A stretch of DNA of 64,000 nt, from contig CAWUIM010000001.1 of assembly GCA_963922595.1 (NCBI GenBank), forward strand, positions 62,001-126,000. Direction: 5' to 3'. The notes beneath the pieces were generated by a model. That model saw nothing but the letters and a program-made list of their open reading frames with translations. It had not been told where the DNA came from and made no database searches. The position numbers and the translations under genes were made by a program. Shown piece after piece: positions 17,194 through 24,640 of the stretch (the first letter of the stretch is position 1; each line of letters opens with the position of its first letter). The stretch comes from JAJFFW01 sp963922595. Lineage in GTDB: Bacteria > Pseudomonadota > Alphaproteobacteria > Caulobacterales > Parvularculaceae.

Positions 17194-18228
17194 TCAAATA
17201 ACGCGGTCAATACGGCCGGGTTTTTCCGTCAGCCCAGATGATCTTGGATCTAAATCAGTTGACGTAGCAATTAAGTTGATGGCTTTTGTGCGCTCGCCCG
17301 CCTCGCGTTTTTCATTCTTATTCTCGGACCATGTTTGTTCGCCCATGGATAAATCGATATCGTCGCCGCCACGTTCCAGTAGCTCGTTTTTCAGTATATC
17401 GATATTGCGCCGAAGCAGATCAAACGTATGCATATTTTCTGCGTAAATGACGGCTTTTACAGCGCCTGATCGCTGTAAGTCAAAATCAATACGAATACGC
17501 CCTAATTCCGGAGGGTCAAGCGCTATCTCAAGGCGGTCATTATCCTTACTGCGTAGAATTGCAGCTGTAACCTGTTCGCCCGCTGCGCGTTCGACCTGGG
17601 GCGAAAAATGACTGCGGTTGTAAATCGCTGACTTGTCGCCGGTCTTGTCAGGCGTAACGATATCGCCTTCAATGCCTGTTACGTTGATATTTGCATGTTC
17701 AGCTTCAGGGGCGCCAATAGTAGGCGCACTTTTCAGGCCGGAAACATCCGGTGCCTGTGTCGATACAACCGACCGAATCTCCGCGCCGCTTGGGGCTCGC
17801 GCCTGGCCGAGCGCCTCGCTGATAGATGCGGCCCGGAGATCAGTATCGCCAGCCGATTGTAATGTACGGTCGTCGCGAGGGGCCGACTGCGCCGTGTGGC
17901 CATGGCTAAAAAGCCTTTGGGCAGCGAAAGAAACGAAACTTCCTTTAGGTCGCGATGAGCTAAACGAAAGCGTCAAATTCGTTTCACCATCGCCGGCAGT
18001 CAAAGGCTCGGATTTAGCATTTTTAAACGCATCGTCAGTCTGCTGTGTTTCTTCTGCAATGGCTTGACTATCGACGGTCAAGTGCGCGGCGTGTGGTTCT
18101 TCGAACTCTTTTTCAAAATATTCGCGATCAAATGCTCCCGTATCCGTGGGCTTGACCGGTGACGCATTGCGGGTCGCAAAGGCGGTCGGCTCGGAGAATT
18201 GGTCCAGTGGCGACGTCGTAACAGGCAT
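17194..18228 (-). CDS. fliK: Flagellar hook-length control protein FliK
   Basis: 344 aa. The first ~220 residues are low-complexity, Ser/Ala/Thr/Asp-rich, as in the unfolded ruler part of FliK. The C-terminal domain (about 225-310) has the FliK signature RLEIALDPPELGRIRIDFDL followed by LRRNIDILKNELLERG. FliK measures hook length and switches export to filament substrates through FlhB. flgD follows 10 bases after its stop. Divergent from the rod-binding-protein gene, with 80 bases between them. Confidence 0.9.
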   Translation of the reverse strand: MPVTTSPLDQFSEPTAFATRNASPVKPTDTGAFDREYFEKEFEEPHAAHLTVDSQAIAEETQQTDDAFKNAKSEPLTAGDGETNLTLSFSSSRPKGSFVSFAAQRLFSHGHTAQSAPRDDRTLQSAGDTDLRAASISEALGQARAPSGAEIRSVVSTQAPDVSGLKSAPTIGAPEAEHANINVTGIEGDIVTPDKTGDKSAIYNRSHFSPQVERAAGEQVTAAILRSKDNDRLEIALDPPELGRIRIDFDLQRSGAVKAVIYAENMHTFDLLRRNIDILKNELLERGGDDIDLSMGEQTWSENKNEKREAGERTKAINLIATSTDLDPRSSGLTEKPGRIDRVI

Positions 18229-18308
18229 GCTTTCTACTACCTGTAATAACTTATTATTTAGTTACACTACTTATACGTGCTTTACGAATAACAACGAAGT
18301 TGGAGAAA

Positions 18309-18614
18309 ATGACATCAAATCTAAACCTTACCTCCGTAGCCGCCGCGCGACCCACAATCGCGCCGAAGCAATCGGTTCCGTCTTCCAGCGTTGATAGTTT
18401 GCAAGAGAGAGCCCAGGAATTCGAAGCGATTTTTATTGCCGAAATGCTCTCTCATACAGGCCTCGGGGAGGCGATAGCGCAGGACTCAGGCTTCGGCGGT
18501 CAGGCGTTTTCCCAACAATTAATCCAGTCTTATGCGGATCAACTCGCACAAAAAGACGTGCTTGGAATCCGGCGGGCGATCATCGAACAAATTGGAGGTA
18601 AAGAAAATGACTGA
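18309..18614 (+). CDS. flgJ: Rod-binding protein (FlgJ N-terminal type)
   Basis: 101 aa from the ATG at 18309; a TTG nine bases upstream is in frame. It contains the rod-binding block QERAQEFEAIFIAEMLSHTG followed by FGGQAFSQQLIQSYADQLAQKDVLGI. Only this domain is present: the muramidase half of enterobacterial FlgJ is absent, as is usual in alphaproteobacteria. It would help cap the rod in the periplasm. The following FlgN-like gene overlaps its end by eight bases. Confidence 0.85.
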   Translation: MTSNLNLTSVAAARPTIAPKQSVPSSSVDSLQERAQEFEAIFIAEMLSHTGLGEAIAQDSGFGGQAFSQQLIQSYADQLAQKDVLGIRRAIIEQIGGKEND

Positions 18615-18993
18615 TAAATCAAAAACAGTGGTGACGTTATTGAGCGAGCTTGACGATATTCTTTATAAAGAACGGCAAGCGTTACAGAAATATTCCTTTG
18701 ATAATCTCACCGAAATTACTGAACGGAAAACGGCGATTCTGAGTCAGTTAGAGGCTGCGAACGCCCTCCTCGAAAATACGCGTAGCGCTAGAACGGCTAC
18801 AGCAGCACTGCGCTCAATACAGGCCAGTGCAGGCGATAACATGAAAAAACTCAGGTCATTCATCATTGGCGCGCAACGCGCGCAACGCCGTATCACCGCA
18901 GTCGCCAAGCGCGAACGCGCTGTAGGCGCTTATGGCGCTGATGGGGCGCCGCTTGGGAATATCGATCGTTCTTCGGTTGCTTCAAGCGCCTAA
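18607..18993 (+). CDS. FlgN-like flagellar export chaperone (tentative)
   Basis: 128 aa from the ATG at 18607, which has a strong GGAGG 9 bases upstream and overlaps the rod-binding gene. The product is almost entirely helical: LLSELDDILYKERQALQKYSF, LTEITERKTAILSQLEAANALL, then a basic segment NMKKLRSFIIGAQRAQRRI. This is the size and pattern of FlgN, the cytoplasmic chaperone for FlgK and FlgL, and such a gene is common after the rod-binding gene. Sequence identity to known FlgN cannot be judged by eye. Confidence 0.55.
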   Translation: MTDKSKTVVTLLSELDDILYKERQALQKYSFDNLTEITERKTAILSQLEAANALLENTRSARTATAALRSIQASAGDNMKKLRSFIIGAQRAQRRITAVAKRERAVGAYGADGAPLGNIDRSSVASSA

Positions 18994-19214
18994 AGAAACT
19001 TGCATTTACAGAATATTTATACTTCTGGTTGTATATAAATTATTATGCAACTTAAACGGTTGCTCGGCGGTGTTTAAATGACCCGTCGAAGCGCAAAAAG
19101 GCGCTTAACCCGGCTGCCAATTGCCGGGCCCCGACAACTCGAAAGCCGAGGTCGGATTGAGAAAACCGCCCACGACCAATGTCACGGGCCCATCAATCCA
19201 ACTTGGAGCATGTA
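18994..19214 (+). promoter_or_regulatory. Flagellin leader with two stable RNA stem-loops
   Basis: The 221-base gap before the flagellin gene is AT-rich at first, which suggests a promoter. It then holds two stem-loops: CCCGGC at 19109-19114 pairs with GCCGGG at 19123-19128. CCGAC at 19131-19135 with inner CTCG pairs with CGAG-GTCGG ending at 19155. The ribosome site GGAG (19205-19208) is six bases before the ATG. In Caulobacter FlbT acts on the flagellin mRNA leader, and flbT is encoded here downstream, so this leader is a plausible target. I see no convincing sigma-54 -24/-12 pair. Confidence 0.5.
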
Positions 19215-20054
19215 ATGACCAACTCTCTCTTGACCAATACTAGCGCTTTTGTCGCTCTTCAAAATCTGCGCACTGTCAATCGCGATCTAGCGGATGTGCA
19301 GAACCAGATCTCGACCGGCAAAAGCGTATCTAACGCACGCGACAATGCTGCTATTTTCGCGGTTTCTTCTGTTATTGAATCCGACGTTCGCGGATTTGAA
19401 TCAATTTCGGAAACGCTCAACCTCGGCACATCGACCGTCGCCGTCGCACGCGGAGCAGCCGAACAAATCACTGATCTGCTCACGGAGATCAAAGGACTTG
19501 TCGTTTCTGCTCAGGAAGACAACGTCGATCGAGCGAAAATTCAGACGGGCATCACTGAAACCGTTAATCAGATCACATCGATTGTTAACGCCGCACAATT
19601 CAACGGCCTCAACCTCATCCAAAATGGCGCAACAGACGTCGACGTTCTTGCATCACTTGACCGTGCTTCTGACGGTTCTGTAACAGCGTCAAGCATCACA
19701 GTCGCTGCGCAGGATCTAGATACTGCAACCGGTGGCGGACTGGCTGCGGTCGCCGCTATTGACGTCGATGTCGCCGATCCGAGCGGCGCGCTTGCGACAA
19801 TCGAAGCTGGTATTCAAACATCGATCGACGCGGCCTCAGCTTTCGGCGCCAGCCAGCGTCGAATCGAGATTCAGGACGAATTCGTCACGGGCCTGATCGA
19901 CAATCTACGCACTGGCATCGGCGCGTTAACTGACGCCGATCTGGAAGAAGCATCGGCGCGCTTACAGTCGCTGCAGGTGCAGCAGCAGCTTGGCGTTCAG
20001 GCATTATCGATCGCCAATCAGTCGCCTCAGGTCCTGCTTGGCCTGTTCCGATAA
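19215..20054 (+). CDS. Flagellin
   Basis: 279 aa from the ATG at 19215. The N-terminal helix block (TNTSAFVALQNLRTVNRDLAD followed by VQNQISTGKSVSNARDNAA) and the C-terminal block (ASARLQSLQVQQQLGVQALSIANQSPQVLLGLF) are the D0/D1 domains that pack the filament. The variable middle is short, giving a small flagellin like those of Caulobacter-type organisms. Codon use and the strong ribosome site fit high expression. It is the only flagellin gene in the window. Followed by a hairpin and then flaF and flbT. Confidence 0.94.
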   Translation: MTNSLLTNTSAFVALQNLRTVNRDLADVQNQISTGKSVSNARDNAAIFAVSSVIESDVRGFESISETLNLGTSTVAVARGAAEQITDLLTEIKGLVVSAQEDNVDRAKIQTGITETVNQITSIVNAAQFNGLNLIQNGATDVDVLASLDRASDGSVTASSITVAAQDLDTATGGGLAAVAAIDVDVADPSGALATIEAGIQTSIDAASAFGASQRRIEIQDEFVTGLIDNLRTGIGALTDADLEEASARLQSLQVQQQLGVQALSIANQSPQVLLGLFR

Positions 20055-20062
20055 ACGAGAAC

Positions 20063-20095
20063 CCGTCCCGCGCCCCCATGCCGGTCGCGGGACGG
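20063..20095 (+). terminator. Strong hairpin after the flagellin gene
   Basis: CCGTCCCGCG (20063-20072) pairs perfectly with CGCGGGACGG (20086-20095) around a 13-base loop, 8 bases after the flagellin stop. No T-run follows, so it is not a classic Rho-independent terminator. It may act as a 3' stabiliser or processing signal that keeps flagellin mRNA more abundant than the downstream flaF-flbT message. Confidence 0.5.
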
Positions 20096-20125
20096 CCCAC
20101 ACTGTAATTGGGTAAAAAGGCCCTG

Positions 20126-20530
20126 ATGAAAATGACAAATGCCGCACTCGCGCGCGCCGGCTACGACCGGTCAGCGAAAACCACAAGTTCGCCACGCGCG
20201 ATCGAATTGCACCTCTTCTCTCGTTTCACCACCGCCCTCGTCACCGCTGAAAAACACCGCCATAATGATAATCCAGGATACGTTACCGCACTCAGCGATA
20301 ATCTAAAGTTATGGACTTCTATAGGGGCGGCGGTCTCTTCGAATGAAAATGGGCTAACGCCGGAATTACGCCAAGCCATTTTCGAACTCTTTGTTTTCAC
20401 ACGCGCGCATACGAACCGACTACTCGCCGGCGACCCCGACATTACGACTGAGGCGCTTGTAGAAATTAATAGAAATATTATGGCGGGTCTCCGCGGCCAA
20501 TCTTCTTCTGACAAGAGCGAGCAATCATGA
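20126..20530 (+). CDS. flaF: Flagellar biosynthesis regulator FlaF
   Basis: 134 aa from the ATG at 20126, with AAGG five bases upstream. The FlaF pattern is visible: SSPRAIELHLFSRFTTALVTA, YVTALSDNLKLWTSIGAAV, LTPELRQAIFELFVFTRAHTNRLL. FlaF and FlbT are alphaproteobacterial regulators with opposite effects on flagellin translation. FlaF also acts as a flagellin-linked secretion factor. flbT starts four bases before its stop (ATGA). Confidence 0.92.
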   Translation: MKMTNAALARAGYDRSAKTTSSPRAIELHLFSRFTTALVTAEKHRHNDNPGYVTALSDNLKLWTSIGAAVSSNENGLTPELRQAIFELFVFTRAHTNRLLAGDPDITTEALVEINRNIMAGLRGQSSSDKSEQS

Positions 20531-20961
20531 CCGGCTTAGTTTTGCGCTTAAAGCCATTTGAGAAGGTTCTAGTAAACGGCGTAATTCTGCAAAATGGCGA
20601 ACGTTCGGCTAAGATCCGTGTTCGCTCTAAAGATGTTTCTGTACTCCGCAAACGCGATGCAATCCGAGCGGAGGACGCGAATACGCCGCTGAAGCGCGTT
20701 TACTATATTGCGCAACTCGCGCTTGCAGGCGAAGCCTCCCCTGATGAAGCTCGCACACAGATTATTAGTGGTCTCGATGCTGTTGAAACGATCTTCCAAG
20801 GCGAGGCTGGCGAGAAAGTGCGTCGCGCCAAACAAGGCGCACGAGATGGAAAATTTTTCGTTGTAATGCGGTCAGTCAACAGTCTTTTCGATACTGAGCA
20901 GCGTCTGCTTTCACACGGTGAGACTGGCGGGCGCGTCGCCTCGCACGAGCGCGCCAGATGA
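20527..20961 (+). CDS. flbT: Flagellin post-transcriptional repressor FlbT
   Basis: 144 aa. It has the FlbT features LVLRLKPFEKVLVNGVILQNGERS, TPLKRVYYIAQLALAG and the C-terminal GKFFVVMRSVNSLFDTEQRLL. FlbT binds the flagellin mRNA leader and destabilises it when assembly is incomplete. Linked by four-base overlaps to flaF upstream and the DUF1217 gene downstream. Confidence 0.93.
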   Translation: MTGLVLRLKPFEKVLVNGVILQNGERSAKIRVRSKDVSVLRKRDAIRAEDANTPLKRVYYIAQLALAGEASPDEARTQIISGLDAVETIFQGEAGEKVRRAKQGARDGKFFVVMRSVNSLFDTEQRLLSHGETGGRVASHERAR

Positions 20962-21800
20962 CCTTCACGCCGGCGGTCATTTTTGGCGGCTTGGGCGGCT
21001 TTCGGGTATTTGAGGCGACAGCGCCCCGTCAGCGCGACGCATTCGAGCAGAATCCGACAACGCAACGCGCGCTTGATTATTTTCGTGAAAACATTTCGAA
21101 CGCGCGCACGGCTCAGGACTTGGTGGCGGATCGAAGATTGCTGGAAGTCTCGCTCGCAGCATTTGGGCTGAGCGAGGAGATCGATAAGCGCGCCTTCATT
21201 AGACGCATATTGGAAGACGGCGTGGATGAGCCGCGCGCTCTCGCCAACCGTCTCGGCGACACGCGCTGGCGCGACTTTGCCGCGGCGTTCGGATACGGCG
21301 ACATAGCAGGCCCCCGCATCGATTCAACATCATTTCGGACAGAAATTGCTGAGCGTTTTCTGGAACGCGCTTTTGAAGCCCGTGTTGGCGATATTGAGCC
21401 TGATTTTCGTTTAGCGCTCAACTTCCGAAGGGAAATTGCAGCGATTGCGAACTCAGAAACGGTCGACCGGAGCGGATGGTTACGTGTGATCGGGAACCGT
21501 CCGCTCCGGAACGTTTTGGAAGCAGCGCTTGGGCTGCCCACTTCAACGGCGACTCTCGATGTTGACCAACAACGTTCGACTTTTGAAAGGCGGGCGCTAT
21601 CTGTATTTGGATCATCGTCGCTTTCGCTTTTCAGTGATCCTGAAGTTATTGAAGACGCCATCCGTCGCTTTTTTGTAAGACGCGACCTCGAAACCGGCCC
21701 TGACCCGTCTACGCCTGGCGCCACAAGTCTCGCAATACTAAATAGTTCAAATTCTTTAAATGTTCAGTCTACTAATATTTTACTATCAAATTTGATCTGA
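20958..21800 (+). CDS. DUF1217 flagellar protein
   Basis: 280 aa, starting by ATGA overlap with flbT. The DUF1217 pattern is visible: QRDAFEQNPTTQRALDYFRENI, ARTAQDLVADRRLLEVSLAAFGL, KRAFIRRILEDGVDEPRALAN, RWRDFAAAFGYGD. It has no signal peptide. In alphaproteobacteria this family sits in flagellar clusters and is thought to be an exported filament/hook-associated component, but its role is not settled. Its 3' end overlaps the convergent fliI end by 15 bases. Confidence 0.8.
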   Translation: MTFTPAVIFGGLGGFRVFEATAPRQRDAFEQNPTTQRALDYFRENISNARTAQDLVADRRLLEVSLAAFGLSEEIDKRAFIRRILEDGVDEPRALANRLGDTRWRDFAAAFGYGDIAGPRIDSTSFRTEIAERFLERAFEARVGDIEPDFRLALNFRREIAAIANSETVDRSGWLRVIGNRPLRNVLEAALGLPTSTATLDVDQQRSTFERRALSVFGSSSLSLFSDPEVIEDAIRRFFVRRDLETGPDPSTPGATSLAILNSSNSLNVQSTNILLSNLI

Positions 21801-23165
21801 AGATTCTATTTCGTCAGAATGGAATGAGCCTTCCTCCTTCTGCATGATCTCAGTAAGGCGTCGAAAAGCATACTGTTCGTCGCACATGTCTTCACCGTAA
21901 GACTCAGCTACAAATCTATCCAGCAATGGCCACACGCGCACTGCCCGATCAATGAGCGGATCGGACCCATCCTCATAAAGTCCGGCCCGGATCATTAATT
22001 CTGTGTCTTCATATGTACGGAAGATATTGCGGGTCTCCGCGATCAGGGCGTTCTCCTCTTTGCTGGCGGCGTTCGGTAGCGCACGCGAGACGCTTTTTAG
22101 AACGTCGATAGCAGGAAAGCGCCCTCGTTCGGCATGTTTTCGATCCAACACGATGTGGCCGTCGAGAAGACCACGAACAATGTCGGAGAGCGGTTCTTCA
22201 AAGTCGGATCCGGCGACGAGGACGGAAAAGATAGCCGTAATGTCGCCGCTGCCTTCAGGACCGGGTCCCGCCCTTTCAACCAACGCCGCAATTTCACGTG
22301 TCGTTGACGGAGGAAAAGCACCGACTTCTGATTTTTCGCCTGCAATTACAGCGGTTTCGCGATGAGCTTCCGCAAAGCGGGTAAGCGAGTCGAAAACGAG
22401 CAAAACATGCTTGCCGTCATCCCGAAATTTTTCGGCAGTCGACATCGCAACGGTTGCGGCGCGTTTTTTGGCTAGCGGTGATTGATCAGAGGTCGCAACA
22501 ACAACTGTGGATCGAGCGCGACCATGTTCGCTCATGGTTTGGTCAACAAATGTGCGCACCTCGCGGCCGCGCTCGCCAATCAATGCGACGACCGCCACAT
22601 CGCATTCGATCCGATTTATCAATTCTCCAAGTAGGATTGATTTGCCGACGCCAGAACCAGCGAATACACCAATACGCTGCCCGCGACAGATAGGAAGAAT
22701 TGTATCGAATACGCAGTACCCAGTCCGAACACGCTCACCTAGAAATCGGCGATGAATCGCCAATGGCGCTTTTGAATTCAACGCATAGCGTTTTGATCCA
22801 AAGATCAACCGATCGCCGTCAAGCGACTCGGCGAATGGATTGATCGTGCGCCCAAGCCATCCGTCATGAGGAAAGATAAATCGTTCGCCTGGCTTTAGGA
22901 CCGCCCTGCCCGACGCACCAAAGCCGTCGAAGTTTTCGTATCCAACAACAACGCAATCCTCGCCTTCGATCGAAACAATCTCTGCAAGCGCTTCGCCCTC
23001 ACCTAAACACTCCAAGCACACGACATCTCCAAGTCGTGCGAATGGGCGCAGACCGGCGACGACCGCAGAGACGCTGTTCACTGATTTTACCTGTCCATAG
23101 ACGACCGCGCCCGCGCGCGCCGCGCCCCCGGCTAGTCGTTCGTCAATAAGGGGGGGGATGTACAT
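21786..23165 (-). CDS. fliI: Flagellar export ATPase FliI
   Basis: 459 aa from the ATG at 23165, which has GGAG five bases upstream; an in-frame TTG at 23192 is less likely. It contains Walker A (FAGSGVGKS, about residue 170), Walker B (HVLLVFDSLTRFAEAHRE) and the RGREVRTF/IGERGRE block of the F1/FliI family. FliI hexamers energise loading of export substrates with FliH and FliJ. It is alone on the minus strand, divergent from flgB; the usual fliJ neighbour is missing here (see 28,610). Confidence 0.95.
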   Translation of the reverse strand: MYIPPLIDERLAGGAARAGAVVYGQVKSVNSVSAVVAGLRPFARLGDVVCLECLGEGEALAEIVSIEGEDCVVVGYENFDGFGASGRAVLKPGERFIFPHDGWLGRTINPFAESLDGDRLIFGSKRYALNSKAPLAIHRRFLGERVRTGYCVFDTILPICRGQRIGVFAGSGVGKSILLGELINRIECDVAVVALIGERGREVRTFVDQTMSEHGRARSTVVVATSDQSPLAKKRAATVAMSTAEKFRDDGKHVLLVFDSLTRFAEAHRETAVIAGEKSEVGAFPPSTTREIAALVERAGPGPEGSGDITAIFSVLVAGSDFEEPLSDIVRGLLDGHIVLDRKHAERGRFPAIDVLKSVSRALPNAASKEENALIAETRNIFRTYEDTELMIRAGLYEDGSDPLIDRAVRVWPLLDRFVAESYGEDMCDEQYAFRRLTEIMQKEEGSFHSDEIESSDQI

Positions 23166-23238
23166 ACCCGCTCCGGTTAACGGTTTATTCAACCAATAAT
23201 TGCAATTATTGCCTACAACAACCTAACGAAGATATTAA

Positions 23239-23583
23239 ATGTTTAGCGAAATTGAAATTTTAAAGGCGGCGTCAAGCCTCGCGCGATATGCGGCGCAACG
23301 CCAAGCGCTTGTAGCAGAAAACATCGCGAATGCGGACACGCCAGGCTATAGAGCGCGTGATCTGGAGCCTTTTGGTGTCGCTTTCGAAAGAGCGGCCGGC
23401 GTTCCAGCGACTTTTGTTGAGCGACCGAGCGCATACCCAGGTCCCGCGAATCCAAATGGCAATAACGTCTCACTTGAGGATGAGCTAAGGCGCGGCGCAG
23501 AAAACGCTCGCGACCACGCAACCGCTCTCGCGATCTACGGAAAAACACTTGCCATCCTGCGCGCGAGTCTCGGCGGACGTTGA
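23239..23583 (+). CDS. flgB: Flagellar basal-body rod protein FlgB
   Basis: 114 aa. The start MFSEIEILKAASSLARYAAQ and the signature ENIANADTPGYRARDLEPF are typical of FlgB, a proximal rod subunit. First gene of the flgB-flgC-fliE-fliQ-flhA-fliR-flhB unit, 73 bases from the divergent fliI. TGCAATTATT at 23201-23210 in the gap resembles the TGCAATTTAT seen before fliL and motA. Confidence 0.92.
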   Translation: MFSEIEILKAASSLARYAAQRQALVAENIANADTPGYRARDLEPFGVAFERAAGVPATFVERPSAYPGPANPNGNNVSLEDELRRGAENARDHATALAIYGKTLAILRASLGGR

Positions 23584-23595
23584 GGAGTCTGATTG

Positions 23596-23988
23596 ATGAA
23601 TCCTTTTTCAAAGATCACTGCAGCGGCGGTTTCTGGCATGCAGGCGCAAACGACACGCCTACAAGCAGTAAGTGAAAATATCGCCAACGCGGATACGCAC
23701 GGATACAGACGAAAGCTGGTTTCCTTTCGATCAATGTATGATCAAGCGGATGGAGTAACGCGCGTCGATGCAGCTGACATCTCGCTTGACGAAACCGAAC
23801 TCAGTCGACGTTTTGAGCCTAATCACCCCTTCGCCAATGAGGATGGGTTCGTCGTGGGTTCTAATGTCAACATCATGACTGAATTCGCCGACGCGCGAGA
23901 AGCAAACCGTTCATATGATGCAGGGATTGAGGTCTACAAGCAGGCGCGCAGCATGTTCTCCTCGCTTCTTGAGCTTTTGAGACGGTAG
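23596..23988 (+). CDS. flgC: Flagellar basal-body rod protein FlgC
   Basis: 130 aa from the ATG at 23596, with GAGGAG upstream. Signatures: KITAAAVSGMQAQTTRLQAVS, ENIANADTHGYRRK, and the C-terminal DAREANRSYDAGIEVYKQARSM. FlgC forms the proximal rod with FlgB and FlgF. It follows flgB by 12 bases and precedes fliE by 10. Confidence 0.93.
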   Translation: MNPFSKITAAAVSGMQAQTTRLQAVSENIANADTHGYRRKLVSFRSMYDQADGVTRVDAADISLDETELSRRFEPNHPFANEDGFVVGSNVNIMTEFADAREANRSYDAGIEVYKQARSMFSSLLELLRR

Positions 23989-23998
23989 GAGCTCAATC

Positions 23999-24298
23999 AT
24001 GAAAATCTCAAACTCCCTTGCCCAGCAAAATTATGACGTTGTAAAAGCGCGACTTTCTCCTCAGACCGCCAAGCCGGATCAAAGCCAAACAGATTCCGCT
24101 GCATTCAAGGCTATTCACGAGCTTGCATCGACTGTTGCGAAGAGCGAACAGGCTGCTGGCGATCTGATTGCCGGTGGCGCCGATCCGCATTCTGTGATCG
24201 AAGCGGTGGCGACCGCGGAACTAGCGGTCGAAACGGCAACCACAATCCGAGATAAAGCGGTCGAAGCATTTCAGGAATTGCTTCGTATGCCCATTTAA
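23999..24298 (+). CDS. fliE: Flagellar hook-basal body complex protein FliE
   Basis: 99 aa. The second half matches FliE: VAKSEQAAGDLIAGGADPHSVI followed by EAVATAELAVETATTIRDKAVEAFQELLRMPI. FliE links the MS-ring to the rod. Position between flgC and fliQ is standard. Confidence 0.9.
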   Translation: MKISNSLAQQNYDVVKARLSPQTAKPDQSQTDSAAFKAIHELASTVAKSEQAAGDLIAGGADPHSVIEAVATAELAVETATTIRDKAVEAFQELLRMPI

Positions 24299-24325
24299 TA
24301 CGATGATTTTGATGAGTGATACGAC

Positions 24326-24592
24326 ATGACCGAACATGAAGTTCTCGACTTATTACGGGTTTTTTTGTGGGAGGCGGTATGGATCGGCGCTCCCATCATT
24401 GTTGTTGCTCTAATCACCGGGCTTTTGATCGGTCTTTTCCAAGCCTTAACATCTGTCCAAGAAATGTCATTGACCTTCGCTCCAAAACTCATCGCCATGC
24501 TGTTCACTTTCTGGCTCTCCGCCAGCTTCATGACGCGGCGACTGCTTGGACTGTTTGAGAATTATGTCCTCCCAATGATCGCAGCAGGGTAA
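24326..24592 (+). CDS. fliQ: Flagellar export gate protein FliQ
   Basis: 88 aa with two membrane helices (VWIGAPIIVVALITGLLIGLF and LIAMLFTFWLSASFMTRRLL) joined by QALTSVQEMSLTFAPK, the conserved FliQ loop. It is a core subunit of the FliPQR export gate. Followed by flhA. Confidence 0.93.
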   Translation: MTEHEVLDLLRVFLWEAVWIGAPIIVVALITGLLIGLFQALTSVQEMSLTFAPKLIAMLFTFWLSASFMTRRLLGLFENYVLPMIAAG

Positions 24593-24640
24593 TTAATCGA
24601 AACAAGAGCGTTGGCGCCTACACAGCAATCTCCACAAATA

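Noticed and set aside
20063..20095. Rho-independent terminator after flagellin
   Set aside because: The stem is strong but no T-run follows; kept only as a hairpin of uncertain role.
21113..21724. Minus-strand frame of 203 codons inside DUF1217
   Set aside because: Shadow of the coding strand; Arg/Ser-rich product, no ribosome site, and the plus-strand gene is coupled to flbT.
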